Made by a program: the position numbers and the translations under genes. From Streptomyces sp. NBC_00568 (GTDB taxonomy: Bacteria; Actinomycetota; Actinomycetes; Streptomycetales; Streptomycetaceae), in the NCBI RefSeq assembly GCF_026341855.1, contig NZ_JAPENW010000001.1, positions 6,315,001 through 6,379,000 of the forward strand: a DNA stretch of 64,000 bases, read 5' to 3'. Positions 1 to 8,410 of the stretch are shown piece by piece (position 1 is the stretch's first letter; the number at the start of each line of letters is the position of its first letter). A model generated the notes under the pieces. It made no database searches. It worked only from the letters and a program-made list of their open reading frames with translations, and had not been told where the DNA came from.

Positions 1-441
1 CTCGTGCCCGAGGGCACCGCGACGGACGGCGTACGGGTCGAGGTGGCGCCCGTCGACACCGACGGCTCTCCCGGAACGGACCTCGGCGCCGGTTCCGCTC
101 CGGCGGATTCCACCGTGCTGCGTCTGGCGCTGCTCGCCCGGCGCAGAGACCTGCCCGTGCGCCTCGACGCGGGCGCCCTGGCGGAGGCCGAGGGCACACT
201 CGAGCGCTGGCGCGCCGCCGTCGCAGGATGGGCCACCCGGCCGTCCAAGCCGGTCCCCGACGACGTACGCGCACGGTTGCGCGGCGCCTGGGAGGACGAC
301 CTGGACGTGCCCGGCGTACTGGACGTACTGCGGTGGGTGGAGACGTCGGACCTCGCGGAGGGCGCCCGCTTCGAGACGTACGCCTACGCCGACCGGCTGC
401 TCGGCCTCGAACTCACCCGCGAGATCGGGGCGTCGCTGTGA
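1..441 (+). CDS. CysRS/MshC-like protein, C-terminal part (5' truncated)
   Basis: Only the last 146 codons are in the window; the frame is open from base 1, so the true start lies upstream. The segment VLRLALLARRRDLPVRL resembles the stretch that follows the KMSKS loop in cysteinyl-tRNA synthetases and MshC (LRyxLLxxHYRxP), and is followed by helices of the DALR/anticodon-binding kind (ALAEAEGTLERWRAA, DDLDVPGVL, ADRLLGLEL). The roughly 38 residues before it contain no KMSKS-like motif, so this may be a non-canonical paralogue rather than the housekeeping enzyme. Its TGA overlaps the GTG of the next gene (GTGA), suggesting translational coupling. Family call is by motif resemblance only. Confidence 0.5.
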   Translation, partial: LVPEGTATDGVRVEVAPVDTDGSPGTDLGAGSAPADSTVLRLALLARRRDLPVRLDAGALAEAEGTLERWRAAVAGWATRPSKPVPDDVRARLRGAWEDDLDVPGVLDVLRWVETSDLAEGARFETYAYADRLLGLELTREIGASL

Positions 442-980
442 ACGCGCGCGTCGCGTCGGGTCCGCGGCGAAGGCTGGTCGTGCTGCGGCACGCCAAGTCT
501 GCCTGGCCCGACGGAGTACCGGACCACGAGCGGCCGCTCGCGACGCGCGGCCGCCGCGACGCCCCCGCCGTCGGACGCGCCATGGCGGACGCCGACCTGC
601 TGCCGGACCTCGCGTTGTGCTCGACCGCCGTACGCGCCCGGGAGACCTGGCAGTTGGCCGCGGAGCAGTGGGGCACTCCGCCGCCCGTACGGCACGATGG
701 CCGGCTGTACGGCGCGGACGTACCGGAGTTGCTGGAGGCCGTGCGCGAAGTCCCGGAACACGTCCGCACCTTGCTGCTGGTCGGGCACAACCCCGGACTC
801 GAGGAGCTGGTCCTCGAACTGGCCGTGGACGGCCTCGACGACACACTGGCCCTGGTCCGGACGAAGTTCCCGACCTCGGCCGTCGCCGTCCTGGTCTGGC
901 ACGGCAGCTCCTGGCGCGAACTCGGCTCCGGCGAGGCGCTGTTGACGGACGTGGTCGTGCCGAGGGGCAAGAAGGAGTGA
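438..980 (+). CDS. SixA-type histidine phosphatase
   Basis: A 180-residue member of the histidine phosphatase (phosphoglycerate mutase-like) superfamily, SixA branch. The catalytic RHG-type motif is VLRHAKSAW near the N-terminus, with the phospho-accepting His in RHAKS. The second conserved His is in LLVGHNPGLEEL. SixA proteins dephosphorylate phosphohistidine or small phosphoesters in the cytoplasm; the substrate here is unknown. The start chosen is the GTG that overlaps the upstream TGA by 4 bases. A longer frame upstream exists but runs antiparallel in content to the preceding gene and is not needed. Confidence 0.85.
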   Translation: MNARVASGPRRRLVVLRHAKSAWPDGVPDHERPLATRGRRDAPAVGRAMADADLLPDLALCSTAVRARETWQLAAEQWGTPPPVRHDGRLYGADVPELLEAVREVPEHVRTLLLVGHNPGLEELVLELAVDGLDDTLALVRTKFPTSAVAVLVWHGSSWRELGSGEALLTDVVVPRGKKE

Positions 981-1119
981 ATCCCGGCCGACGTGCACCC
1001 GGCGACCTCGGTCCGGACCGGACGCGGCGCTGCGGAGCACCTCGCGGGGGACCGGCTCGATCGCGCCGTCGTCCAGGACGGGGACGCGCGCCGGGCTGAT
1101 CGGGGTCAAGACCATCGTC

Positions 1120-1240
1120 GGTGCGGTGCGGTGCGGTGCGGTGCGGTGCTGGGTAGGGGTCGGACCGGTCGGGGGCGGGCCGGATCGGAGCGGGCCGGGT
1201 TCGGCTGGGCCGGATCGGAGCGGGCTGGGTCGGACCGGAG
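1120..1240. repeat. GGTGC pentamer array and 30-bp imperfect repeats
   Basis: Within the 418-base gap between the phosphatase and the YigZ gene, GGTGC occurs six times in tandem at 1120-1149. Directly after it, GGGCCGGATCGGAGCGGGC occurs twice 30 bases apart (1177 and 1207), with further degenerate copies to about 1250. No gene is supported in the gap; the remaining bases (981-1119 and 1250-1398) show no feature I can name. Such arrays are prone to slippage. Confidence 0.8.
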
Positions 1241-1398
1241 CAGGGCGGGCTGCCGGGCCGGAGGTCGCTGTGGTCCGGCGGTGGCCGGGGTCGTGCCCAG
1301 GCCGCGACCGAGCGTGGAGAGGGCGTGACCGGCGCCGCGGGGGCGGGGCGCGAGGCCTGCCGTCGGCCACGCGCGCGTGCAGCGCATACGCTGGCGTG

Positions 1399-2025
1399 AT
1401 GCAGGACGAGTACCGCACAGTGGCCCGCCCGGGCGTGCACGAGACCGAGGTCAACCGCTCCCGTTTCCTGTGTGCCCTCGCCCCGGCCGCCACCGAGCGG
1501 GAGGCACAGGACTTCATCGCCGCCGTCCGCAAGGACCACGCGGACGCCACGCACAACTGCTTCGCGTACGTCATCGGAGCCGACGCCGCCGTGCAGAAGG
1601 CGAGCGACGACGGCGAACCGGGCGGCACCGCGGGCGTCCCCATGCTCCAGATGCTGCTGCGCCGCGACATGCGGTACGTCGTCGCCGTCGTCACCCGCTA
1701 CTACGGCGGGGTCAAGCTGGGCGCCGGCGGACTGATCAGGGCGTACGGCGGCTCGGTGGGCGAGGCGCTCGACGCGCTGGGCTCCATCACCCGGCGCCGG
1801 TTCCGGCTGGCCACGGTGACGGTCGACCACCAGCGGGCCGGCAAGGTGCAGAACGATCTTCGGTCCACCGGGCGCGAGGTACGTGATGTGCGTTACGGCG
1901 AGGCGGTCACCATCGAGATCGGGCTGCCGGACGCCGATGTGGAGGCCTTCCGGGCGTGGTTGGCCGACGCGACGGCGGGGACGGCCCGGCTGGAGCTGGG
2001 CGGAGAGGCCTACGGAGACGCGTGA
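1399..2025 (+). CDS. YigZ/IMPACT family protein
   Basis: A 208-residue protein matching the bacterial YigZ family. The N-terminal UPF0029/IMPACT domain has ATHNCFAYVIG, SDDGEPGGTAG and the signature VVTRYYGGVKLGAGGLIRAYG; the C-terminal DUF1949 domain begins near VTVDHQRAGKVQNDL. The family is linked to translation control or proline-peptide turnover in other bacteria, but the biochemical role is not settled. Start is the ATG at 1399; an in-frame GTG lies one codon upstream at 1396. It stands alone, with a repeat-rich leader upstream and sbcD downstream. Confidence 0.85.
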   Translation: MQDEYRTVARPGVHETEVNRSRFLCALAPAATEREAQDFIAAVRKDHADATHNCFAYVIGADAAVQKASDDGEPGGTAGVPMLQMLLRRDMRYVVAVVTRYYGGVKLGAGGLIRAYGGSVGEALDALGSITRRRFRLATVTVDHQRAGKVQNDLRSTGREVRDVRYGEAVTIEIGLPDADVEAFRAWLADATAGTARLELGGEAYGDA

Positions 2026-2101
2026 CAGTCCGGGCAATCGGGATGAATCGGTCAACTCCTGTGTCCGTCATGACCGGCCGATACGGGAGTAACCGCCCGT
2101 G

Positions 2102-2124
2102 ATGTCAGACCCGGCCGTTACCCT
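2102..2124 (+). promoter_or_regulatory. RecA-independent DNA-damage promoter (PafBC-type) for sbcDC
   Basis: ATGTCAGAC at 2102-2110, an 8-base spacer, then TACCCT at 2119-2124. The known RecA-NDp consensus is tTGTCAGTG-N8-TAnnnT; seven of nine left-arm positions are close, the spacer is exact and the -10 fits. The -10 ends nine bases before the sbcD ATG, so the leader would be two or three bases at most and no Shine-Dalgarno sequence is seen. Confidence 0.6.
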
Positions 2125-2133
2125 TCGGGGATC

Positions 2134-3297
2134 ATGAGGCTCCTGCACACTTCCGACTGGCATCTCGGCCGGGCGTTCCACCGGGTGAACATGCTCGGCG
2201 CCCAGTCCGACTTCATCGGCCACCTCGTCACGACCGCGCGCGAGCGCGAGGTGGACGCGGTGGTCGTCTCGGGAGACGTGTACGACCGTGCCGTCCCGCC
2301 GCTGGCCGCCGTCCAGCTCTTCGACGAGGCCCTGCACCGGCTCGCCGACCTCGGCGTGCCCACCGTGATGATCTCCGGGAACCACGACTCGGCCCGCAGG
2401 CTCGGCGTCGGAGCCGGACTCATCGGGCGAGCGGGCATCCATCTGCGGACCGACCCCGCGGGGTGCGGCACACCCGTGGTGCTGGCCGACGCCCACGGCG
2501 ACGTCGCCTTCTACGGCCTGCCCTACCTCGAACCCGCCCTGGTGAAGGACGAGTTCGGGGTGGAGAAGGCGGGCCACGAAGCTGTCCTGGCCGCCGCCAT
2601 GGACCGGGTCCGCGCCGACCTCGCCACCCGTGCGCCGGGAACCCGCTCCGTCGTCCTCGCCCACGCCTTCGTCACCGGCGGCGAGGTGAGCGACAGCGAG
2701 CGGGACATCACCGTCGGCGGCGTCGCCTCCGTGCCCGCCGGAGTCTTCGACGGCGTCGACTACACGGCCCTCGGCCACCTGCACGGCAGCCAGATCATCG
2801 GCCAGCGCGTGCGCTATTCGGGCTCCCCGCTGCCGTACTCGTTCTCGGAGGCCGGCCACCGCAAGACCATGTGGCTCGTGGACCTCGGCCCCGACGGCTC
2901 CCTGGCCACGGAGCGGATCGACTGCCCCGTGCCCCGGCCGCTCGCCCGTGTCCGCGGACACCTGGTCGACCTCCTCGCCGACCCGGAGCTGGAGCGCCAC
3001 ACCGGCGCCTGGGTCGAGGCGACCCTCACCGACCCCGTGCGGCCGGCCGACCCCATGGCGCGGCTCGCCGAGCGCTTCCCGCACACGCTCAGCCTCGTCT
3101 TCGACCCCGAGCGCTCCCCGCAGGCCCCGGACATCTCCTACGCCCGCAGGCTGGCCGGCCGCAGCGAGCAGCAGATCGCCGAGGACTTCGTGGCCCATGT
3201 GCGCGGCGCGGGCCCCGACACCCACGAACAGGCCGTGCTCCGGGACGCGTTCGACGCCGTCCGCGCCGACGAGACCGTACGGGAGGTGGCCCGGTGA
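2134..3297 (+). CDS. sbcD: Exonuclease SbcCD subunit D
   Basis: A 387-residue Mre11-like nuclease subunit. The metallophosphoesterase motifs are all present: SDWHLGR (Asp8, His10), GDVYDR (Asp48), GNHDS (Asn83, His84), LAHAF (His177) and GHLHG (214-217). With SbcC it forms an ATP-dependent nuclease that opens hairpins and trims DNA double-strand ends. The gene is followed after 55 bases by sbcC, the usual operon. The upstream promoter has the form of a DNA-damage promoter and leaves almost no leader. Confidence 0.95.
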   Translation: MRLLHTSDWHLGRAFHRVNMLGAQSDFIGHLVTTAREREVDAVVVSGDVYDRAVPPLAAVQLFDEALHRLADLGVPTVMISGNHDSARRLGVGAGLIGRAGIHLRTDPAGCGTPVVLADAHGDVAFYGLPYLEPALVKDEFGVEKAGHEAVLAAAMDRVRADLATRAPGTRSVVLAHAFVTGGEVSDSERDITVGGVASVPAGVFDGVDYTALGHLHGSQIIGQRVRYSGSPLPYSFSEAGHRKTMWLVDLGPDGSLATERIDCPVPRPLARVRGHLVDLLADPELERHTGAWVEATLTDPVRPADPMARLAERFPHTLSLVFDPERSPQAPDISYARRLAGRSEQQIAEDFVAHVRGAGPDTHEQAVLRDAFDAVRADETVREVAR

Positions 3298-3352
3298 CCT
3301 CACGTCCGCCGTACACCCAGGGGGCCACCCGCCCGGAGAGCGAGAGGACCCG

Positions 3353-6300
3353 ATGAGGCTGCACCGCCTGGACATCACCGCCTTCGGCCCCTTCGGCGGC
3401 GCCCAGCGGGTCGACTTCGACGAACTGTCCACCGCCGGGATCTTCCTGCTGCACGGACCGACCGGTGCGGGCAAGACATCCGTCCTCGACGCCGTCTGCT
3501 ACGCGCTGTACGGAGCCGTCCCCGGCGCCCGGCAGAGCGGTCAGGGCCTCGGCCTGCGCAGCGACCACGCGGAACCCGCCACCCGTACCGAGATCCGCCT
3601 CGAACTCACCGTCGCCGGACGCCGGCTGGAAGTCACCCGGCAGCCGCCCTGGGAGCGCCCCAAGAAGGGCAACCGGCCCGGTACGACCGTCGACAAGGCC
3701 CAGACCTGGTTGCGCGAGTACGACGCGACCGCCGCCTCCTGGAAGGACCTCAGCCGCTCCCACCAGGAGATCGGCGAAGAGATCACCCAGCTGCTCGGTA
3801 TGAGCCGCGAGCAGTTCTGCCAGGTCGTGCTGCTGCCCCAGGGCGACTTCGCGCGCTTCCTGCGGGCCGACGCCGAGGCCCGCGGCAAGCTGCTCGGCCG
3901 GCTCTTCGACACCCACCGCTTCGCCGAGGTCGAGAAGCGCCTCGCCGAGCGGCGTCGCGCGGCCGAGGCCGAAGTGCGGGCCGGTGACGCCGCGTTGCTG
4001 GCCGACGCGCACCGGATGCACCAGGAGGCCGGGCCCACCGCCGAGGAACCGCTGCCCGACCTCGCGCCCGGCGATCCGGGCCTCGCCGAGTCCGTGCTCT
4101 CCTGGGCGGCGGTGGCCCGCAGCACCGCTCGCGAAGAGCTGGACATCGCCCGTTGCGCCCGCGGGTCCGCCGAATCGGCGCAGGCCGCGGCCGACCGCGA
4201 GCTCGACGACGTCCGCGAAGTGGACCGGTTGCAGCGCCGGTTCACCGAGGCACGGGAGCGCGCCGCGCGGCTGGAAGGACGCGCCGACGCCCACCGGGAC
4301 ACCCAGGCGCGGATGGAGCGCGGGCGCAAGGCCGAGGCGGTGGCCCCCGCACTCGACCTGCGGGAATCCGCCGAGGCGGAGCACCGGCGGGCGGCCGCCG
4401 CGGAGACCCGGGCGCGCGCCGCCCTGCCGGAGACGTTCGCCGACGCCGGAGCACCCGGGCTCACGGCCGCCGCGCGCAAGGCCACCGAGGAACTGGGCGG
4501 CCTGGAGTCGGCACGGCGCGCGGAGCGGCGCCTGTCCGAACTGGGCACGGAGCGCGCCTCCTTGGACCGCCAGGAGCGCGCCGACGAGGACGTCCTCCAG
4601 GACGCCGAGAGCTGGCTGGCCGGCTGGGAGGACACCCGCGCGGGCCTCGAGGCGCGGATCGAGTCCGCCCAGGAGGGCGCCGCCCGCGCCGAACAGCTCG
4701 CCGTCCAGCGCGAACCGGCTCTCAAGCGGCTCGACGCGGCCCGCCTGCGTGACGAGTTGGCCAAGGACACCGAGAACGCCCACGCGCGCGGCCTCACCGC
4801 GCGCGAGCACGCGACAGCGGCGCACGCCCACTGGCTGGAACTGAAGGAACAGCGCCTCCAGGGCATCGCCGCCGAACTCGCCGCCGGTCTGGTCGACGGC
4901 GCGGCCTGCGCCGTGTGCGGCGCCACCGAACACCCCGCGCCCGCCCGGAAGATCGCCGGTCACGTCGACCGCGAGACGGAGGAGAAGGCCCTCGCCGCCT
5001 ACCGGCGCGCCGACGAGGAACGCACCGAGGCCGAGCGCAGGCTCGGCGTCGTCCGCGAGGCGCTGGCCGCCGCGACCGCCGAGGCGGGGGACACCCCGAC
5101 CGGGCAACTCGCCGAACGAGCCCAGGAGTTGGAGCGGCTGCACGGCGAGGCCCGCGCGGCGGCCTCCGGGCTGCACGCCGCACGCGAGGCCCGCGAACAG
5201 GCCGAGCGCGAACACGAGCGGCGGTTGACCGCCCAGCAGGAGGCCGCCCGCCGGGTCGCCTCACGGGCCTCGCTCAGGGATGCCCTCGACCGCGAAAAGA
5301 CCTCGCTGGCCGGAGAGTTGGAGCAGGCTCGGGGCACCGCCGGGAGCGTGTCCGAGCGGGCCGCGCAGCTGGAGCGGCGGGTCACGCTGCTCACCGAGGC
5401 CGCGGACCGCGTTCGAGCGGCCGAGGACACCGCGCAGCGCCTCAAGGAGGCCGACGCCCGACTCGCCGACGCGGCCTTCCGCGCCGGGTTCGAGACCCCG
5501 CAGGCCGCGGCCGCCGCGCTGCTCGGCGACGCGGCCCACCGCGATCTGCAACGACAGCTCGACGCATGGCAGTTGGAGGAGTCCGCGGTTCGGTCCGTGC
5601 TCGCCGAGGCCGACACCACGGCCGCGGCGCGGCGCCCGCCCGCCGACCTGCGGGCCGCCGAGCGGACGGCCGAGTCCGCCGCCCGCCGCCTGCGGGACGC
5701 CGCCTCGGCGCAGGACGCGGCGGCGCGGCGCTGCGCGGAGCTGGACGCGCTCTCCACCCGTGCGGCGAGGGGAGTCCACCGGCTCGCCCCGCTGCGCGAG
5801 GAGTACGACCGTGTGGCCCGGCTGGCCGGTCTGGCGGCCGGCACGTCGGCGGACAACGAACGCAAGATGCGCCTGGAGTCGTACGTCCTCGCCGCACGTC
5901 TGGAGCAGGTGGCCGCCGCCGCGACGGTCCGCCTCCAGCGGATGTCCTCGGGGCGCTACACCCTCGTGCACTCCGACGACCGGGCGGGCCGCGGACGCAG
6001 CGGGCTCGGACTGCACGTCGTGGACGCCTGGACCGGCCGGGAGCGCGACACGGCGACGCTCTCCGGGGGCGAGACCTTCTTCGCCTCCCTCGCCCTGGCC
6101 CTCGGGCTCGCCGACGTGGTCACCGACGAGGCCGGCGGGGTCCGCCTCGACACGCTCTTCATCGACGAGGGCTTCGGCAGCCTCGACGACCAGACCCTGG
6201 ACGAGGTGCTCGACGTCCTCGACTCGCTGCGGGAACGCGACCGCAGCGTCGGCATCGTCAGCCATGTCGCCGACCTGCGGCGCCGCATCCACGCCCAGCT

Positions 6301-6358
6301 GGAAGTGGTGAAGGGGAGAACGGGGTCGGTCGTACGGCAGCGGGGTGCGGAGGCGTGA
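3353..6358 (+). CDS. sbcC: Exonuclease SbcCD subunit C (SMC-like ATPase)
   Basis: A 1001-residue Rad50-like ATPase. Walker A is GPTGAGKTS at 35-43; the ABC signature TLSGGETFF is near residue 903 and Walker B LDTLFIDEGFGSLDD near 931. Between them are two long, charged Ala/Glu/Arg coiled-coil arms that meet at a zinc hook, CAVC at about 519-522. Start is the ATG at 3353 that opens the conserved MRLHRLDITAFGPFGG; the longer frame upstream overlaps sbcD and has no homology value. Partner of SbcD in hairpin and double-strand-end processing. Confidence 0.95.
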   Translation: MRLHRLDITAFGPFGGAQRVDFDELSTAGIFLLHGPTGAGKTSVLDAVCYALYGAVPGARQSGQGLGLRSDHAEPATRTEIRLELTVAGRRLEVTRQPPWERPKKGNRPGTTVDKAQTWLREYDATAASWKDLSRSHQEIGEEITQLLGMSREQFCQVVLLPQGDFARFLRADAEARGKLLGRLFDTHRFAEVEKRLAERRRAAEAEVRAGDAALLADAHRMHQEAGPTAEEPLPDLAPGDPGLAESVLSWAAVARSTAREELDIARCARGSAESAQAAADRELDDVREVDRLQRRFTEARERAARLEGRADAHRDTQARMERGRKAEAVAPALDLRESAEAEHRRAAAAETRARAALPETFADAGAPGLTAAARKATEELGGLESARRAERRLSELGTERASLDRQERADEDVLQDAESWLAGWEDTRAGLEARIESAQEGAARAEQLAVQREPALKRLDAARLRDELAKDTENAHARGLTAREHATAAHAHWLELKEQRLQGIAAELAAGLVDGAACAVCGATEHPAPARKIAGHVDRETEEKALAAYRRADEERTEAERRLGVVREALAAATAEAGDTPTGQLAERAQELERLHGEARAAASGLHAAREAREQAEREHERRLTAQQEAARRVASRASLRDALDREKTSLAGELEQARGTAGSVSERAAQLERRVTLLTEAADRVRAAEDTAQRLKEADARLADAAFRAGFETPQAAAAALLGDAAHRDLQRQLDAWQLEESAVRSVLAEADTTAAARRPPADLRAAERTAESAARRLRDAASAQDAAARRCAELDALSTRAARGVHRLAPLREEYDRVARLAGLAAGTSADNERKMRLESYVLAARLEQVAAAATVRLQRMSSGRYTLVHSDDRAGRGRSGLGLHVVDAWTGRERDTATLSGGETFFASLALALGLADVVTDEAGGVRLDTLFIDEGFGSLDDQTLDEVLDVLDSLRERDRSVGIVSHVADLRRRIHAQLEVVKGRTGSVVRQRGAEA

Positions 6359-6390
6359 GGCGAACGGCCGGGGCCCGGACCGGGGCGGTC

Positions 6391-6837
6391 TCAGTGGCCC
6401 AGCGGGCGGCGCGGCAGCGGTGAGGAGTAGACGACGCTCGTCGTCACCGAGCCCAGTGTGCCGATCTTGCCCGAGACCGTCTCCAGGTGAATCATCGAGC
6501 GCGCCGCGACCTTGATGACGAAGCAGTCGTCGCCCGTGACGTGGTGCGCCTCCAGGATCTCGGGCGTCGCCTCGATGAGGTCGTGGAACGGCTTGTAGTT
6601 GCCGTTCGGATACCGGAGCCGTACGAACGCCAGGATCGGCAGTCCCAGGCTCTCGGGGTCGACGACAGCCGCGTACCCCTGTATGACGCCCGCCTCTTCC
6701 AGACGGCGTACCCGTTCGGTGACCGCGCTCGCGGACATGGAGACGGCACGGGCCAGCTCGGCGAAGCTGGACCGGCCCTCGCGCTGGAGGACATCGAGGA
6801 TGCGCCAGTCGGTGGCGTCCGGGGAATACGCGGTCAT
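6391..6837 (-). CDS. Lrp/AsnC family regulator
   Basis: A 148-residue Lrp/AsnC protein. The N-terminal winged helix is at about 8-60 (DWRILDVLQREGRSSFAELARAVSMSASAVTERVRRLEEAGVIQGY); the C-terminal RAM ligand-binding domain includes EAHHVTGDDCFVIKVAA. Start is the ATG opening MTAYSPDATDW. It is divergent from the rhodanese gene across 181 bases, and such pairs commonly couple regulator and target. It ends 32 bases from the convergent sbcC stop. Ligand unknown. Confidence 0.9.
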   Translation of the reverse strand: MTAYSPDATDWRILDVLQREGRSSFAELARAVSMSASAVTERVRRLEEAGVIQGYAAVVDPESLGLPILAFVRLRYPNGNYKPFHDLIEATPEILEAHHVTGDDCFVIKVAARSMIHLETVSGKIGTLGSVTTSVVYSSPLPRRPLGH

Positions 6838-7018
6838 CCGTGATGGATACCAGGTGAATCCCCGGCCGATCAACCCCGATGCAGTGGATCGTCACTTCAA
6901 GATGGAGATCGACGGACGTAGATTTCTGGCCAGGAAGTCCCGCGAGATCGGTGCGGACGAGGCACCGGGGTGGCGAAGGCGGCACCGGTTCGGCGGGGCT
7001 CGGGAGAAAGGCCAGACC

Positions 7019-7588
7019 ATGACTGCGACTGCCGACGCCACCCGGAACGGCACGGTGACCGTTTCCGCGCCGACCACCGCCACGGAGGGCACGGTGACCG
7101 GTTCCGGGGCACGTTCCGTGACGGTGGTGAACCCCGTTCTGCGGGTGGCGCCCGCCTCGCCGGCCGCCGCGGCCGCCTACTTCGGGGCGAGCCTCGCGTT
7201 CCACGCGGACGTGTCCGACGTGGCCGCCGCTCTCGCCGCCGGCGGTGACCCCGGATTCGTCGTCCTCGACTCCCGCTCCACCGAGTCGTGGGACCAGGGA
7301 CACATTCCCGGCGCCGTCCACCTGCCGACCGCTCTCATCGCCGAGCAGGCCGAGCAGCTCCTGGACAAGTCGGTGCCCGTCGTCACCTATTGCTGGGGCC
7401 CCGGCTGCAACGGCGCGACCCGAGCGGCCCTCGCCCTCGCCGAACTCGGCTTCCAGGTCAAGGAGATGCTCGGCGGCTTCGAGTACTGGGCGCGCGAGGG
7501 TTTCGAGTTCGAGACCTGGGAGGGTCGTGAGCGCCCTGCCGCGGACCCGCTGACGGCGCCCGTGGACGCGGACGCCTGCGGCTGCTGA
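7019..7588 (+). CDS. Rhodanese-domain protein
   Basis: A 189-residue protein with an N-terminal Thr/Val/Gly-rich stretch of about 45 residues and a rhodanese domain from about 60 to 165: FVVLDSRSTESWDQGHIPGAVHLP and the active-site loop TYCWGPGCNGATR containing the candidate catalytic Cys. The loop is longer than the classic CxxGxR form. Such single-domain proteins carry sulfane sulfur or act in sulfur transfer. The C-terminus ends in DADACGC, a Cys pair that could bind metal or sulfur. It is divergent from an Lrp/AsnC gene that probably controls it. Confidence 0.85.
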   Translation: MTATADATRNGTVTVSAPTTATEGTVTGSGARSVTVVNPVLRVAPASPAAAAAYFGASLAFHADVSDVAAALAAGGDPGFVVLDSRSTESWDQGHIPGAVHLPTALIAEQAEQLLDKSVPVVTYCWGPGCNGATRAALALAELGFQVKEMLGGFEYWAREGFEFETWEGRERPAADPLTAPVDADACGC

Positions 7589-7707
7589 CCCCGAGAGGGG
7601 GCCCTGCTCCGTCGGCCTCGACACCCGCGTCCGCCGCCGATGTCCGACTCCGGCCTTCTGCGGCGCCTGCGCCACCGGGGTGAATCCCAGCCGTGTAACT
7701 TCTGCGC

Positions 7708-8223
7708 ATGGCCAGATACGCGGACCCCGGTGCGGTCCAGTGGGTGGAGTCGGGCGGCGGGCCGCTCATAGCGATCCCGGAAGTGGTGCTCCCGTTCTGG
7801 TCGGGGGCCGGCGGCGACGACATGTCCTGCGACTACGACCGGGCGTGTGACGTCGACGGGTTCGTCGGGCTCCTGCCCGTCGGCGACACCAGGGCACTGG
7901 TCCTCGGCGACGAACCCGCCTCGACCGCCTACCTTCCCGAGCACGGCACCTTCGTACGCTGGTGCGCCGCCGAGTCCGAGGACGAACTGCTCGCCGTCGT
8001 CCCGGCGGCGCTGGCGGCGGCCGTGTGGGAACCCGAGGTGCAGTGGAACGTGCCCGGCCCCGTCGTCCTGTTCGACGCGGCCTGGCCGGGCACCGCCTCC
8101 GAGCGCACGGACCATGTGAGGGTGGCCCTCGAACCGGGCCGGTACGGGGTCCGCGCGGCCCGTGTGGAGCCGGGACCCGAGACATGGGTGGGCCTCGTAC
8201 AGCTCCGTCGGCTGACGCACTGA
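7708..8223 (+). CDS. Immunity protein 21-like (Imm21) protein
   Basis: A 171-residue soluble protein beginning MARYADPGAVQWVESGGGPLI and containing CDYDRACDVDGFVGLLPVG and the C-terminal ETWVGLVQLRRL, which I recognise as the Imm21 immunity family of streptomycetes. The family is predicted to neutralise polymorphic toxins, but no toxin is adjacent here, so this copy is orphaned. A TAACTT box six bases before the ATG and the lack of a purine-rich leader suggest a leaderless mRNA. Confidence 0.65.
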   Translation: MARYADPGAVQWVESGGGPLIAIPEVVLPFWSGAGGDDMSCDYDRACDVDGFVGLLPVGDTRALVLGDEPASTAYLPEHGTFVRWCAAESEDELLAVVPAALAAAVWEPEVQWNVPGPVVLFDAAWPGTASERTDHVRVALEPGRYGVRAARVEPGPETWVGLVQLRRLTH

Positions 8224-8336
8224 CCCCGCACTGAGCCCGGGCGCGACGGCCGGACTCCACCCGGCGTGCGGCGGTCGGGGCCCCCTTCCCCGTAGCGGCC
8301 GGGGGAGCCTTCCGTGCGTACCGGGCCGTGCCGTCG

Positions 8337-8377
8337 GGTGCCGGTGCCGTGGGACACCGGCAACCGGCACCGGCACC
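8337..8377. terminator. Hairpin between convergent genes
   Basis: A perfect 13-bp inverted repeat (GGTGCCGGTGCCG at 8337-8349 with its complement at 8365-8377) and a 15-base loop, in the gap between the Imm21 gene (+) and the DUF885 gene (-). No U-tract; probably a bidirectional terminator. Confidence 0.6.
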
Positions 8378-8410
8378 TGACGGGCCGATCCCGGCCGCCG
8401 CGTGGGGCCG

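Noticed and set aside
3089..5215. A 708-codon minus-strand frame antisense to sbcC
   Set aside because: It is the mirror of a long, high-GC gene with strong third-position bias; sbcC carries all family motifs and the antisense frame has none.
5261..7675. An 804-codon minus-strand frame across sbcC, the Lrp gene and the rhodanese gene
   Set aside because: It overlaps three well-supported genes and contains only low-complexity Arg/Gly/Ala sequence.
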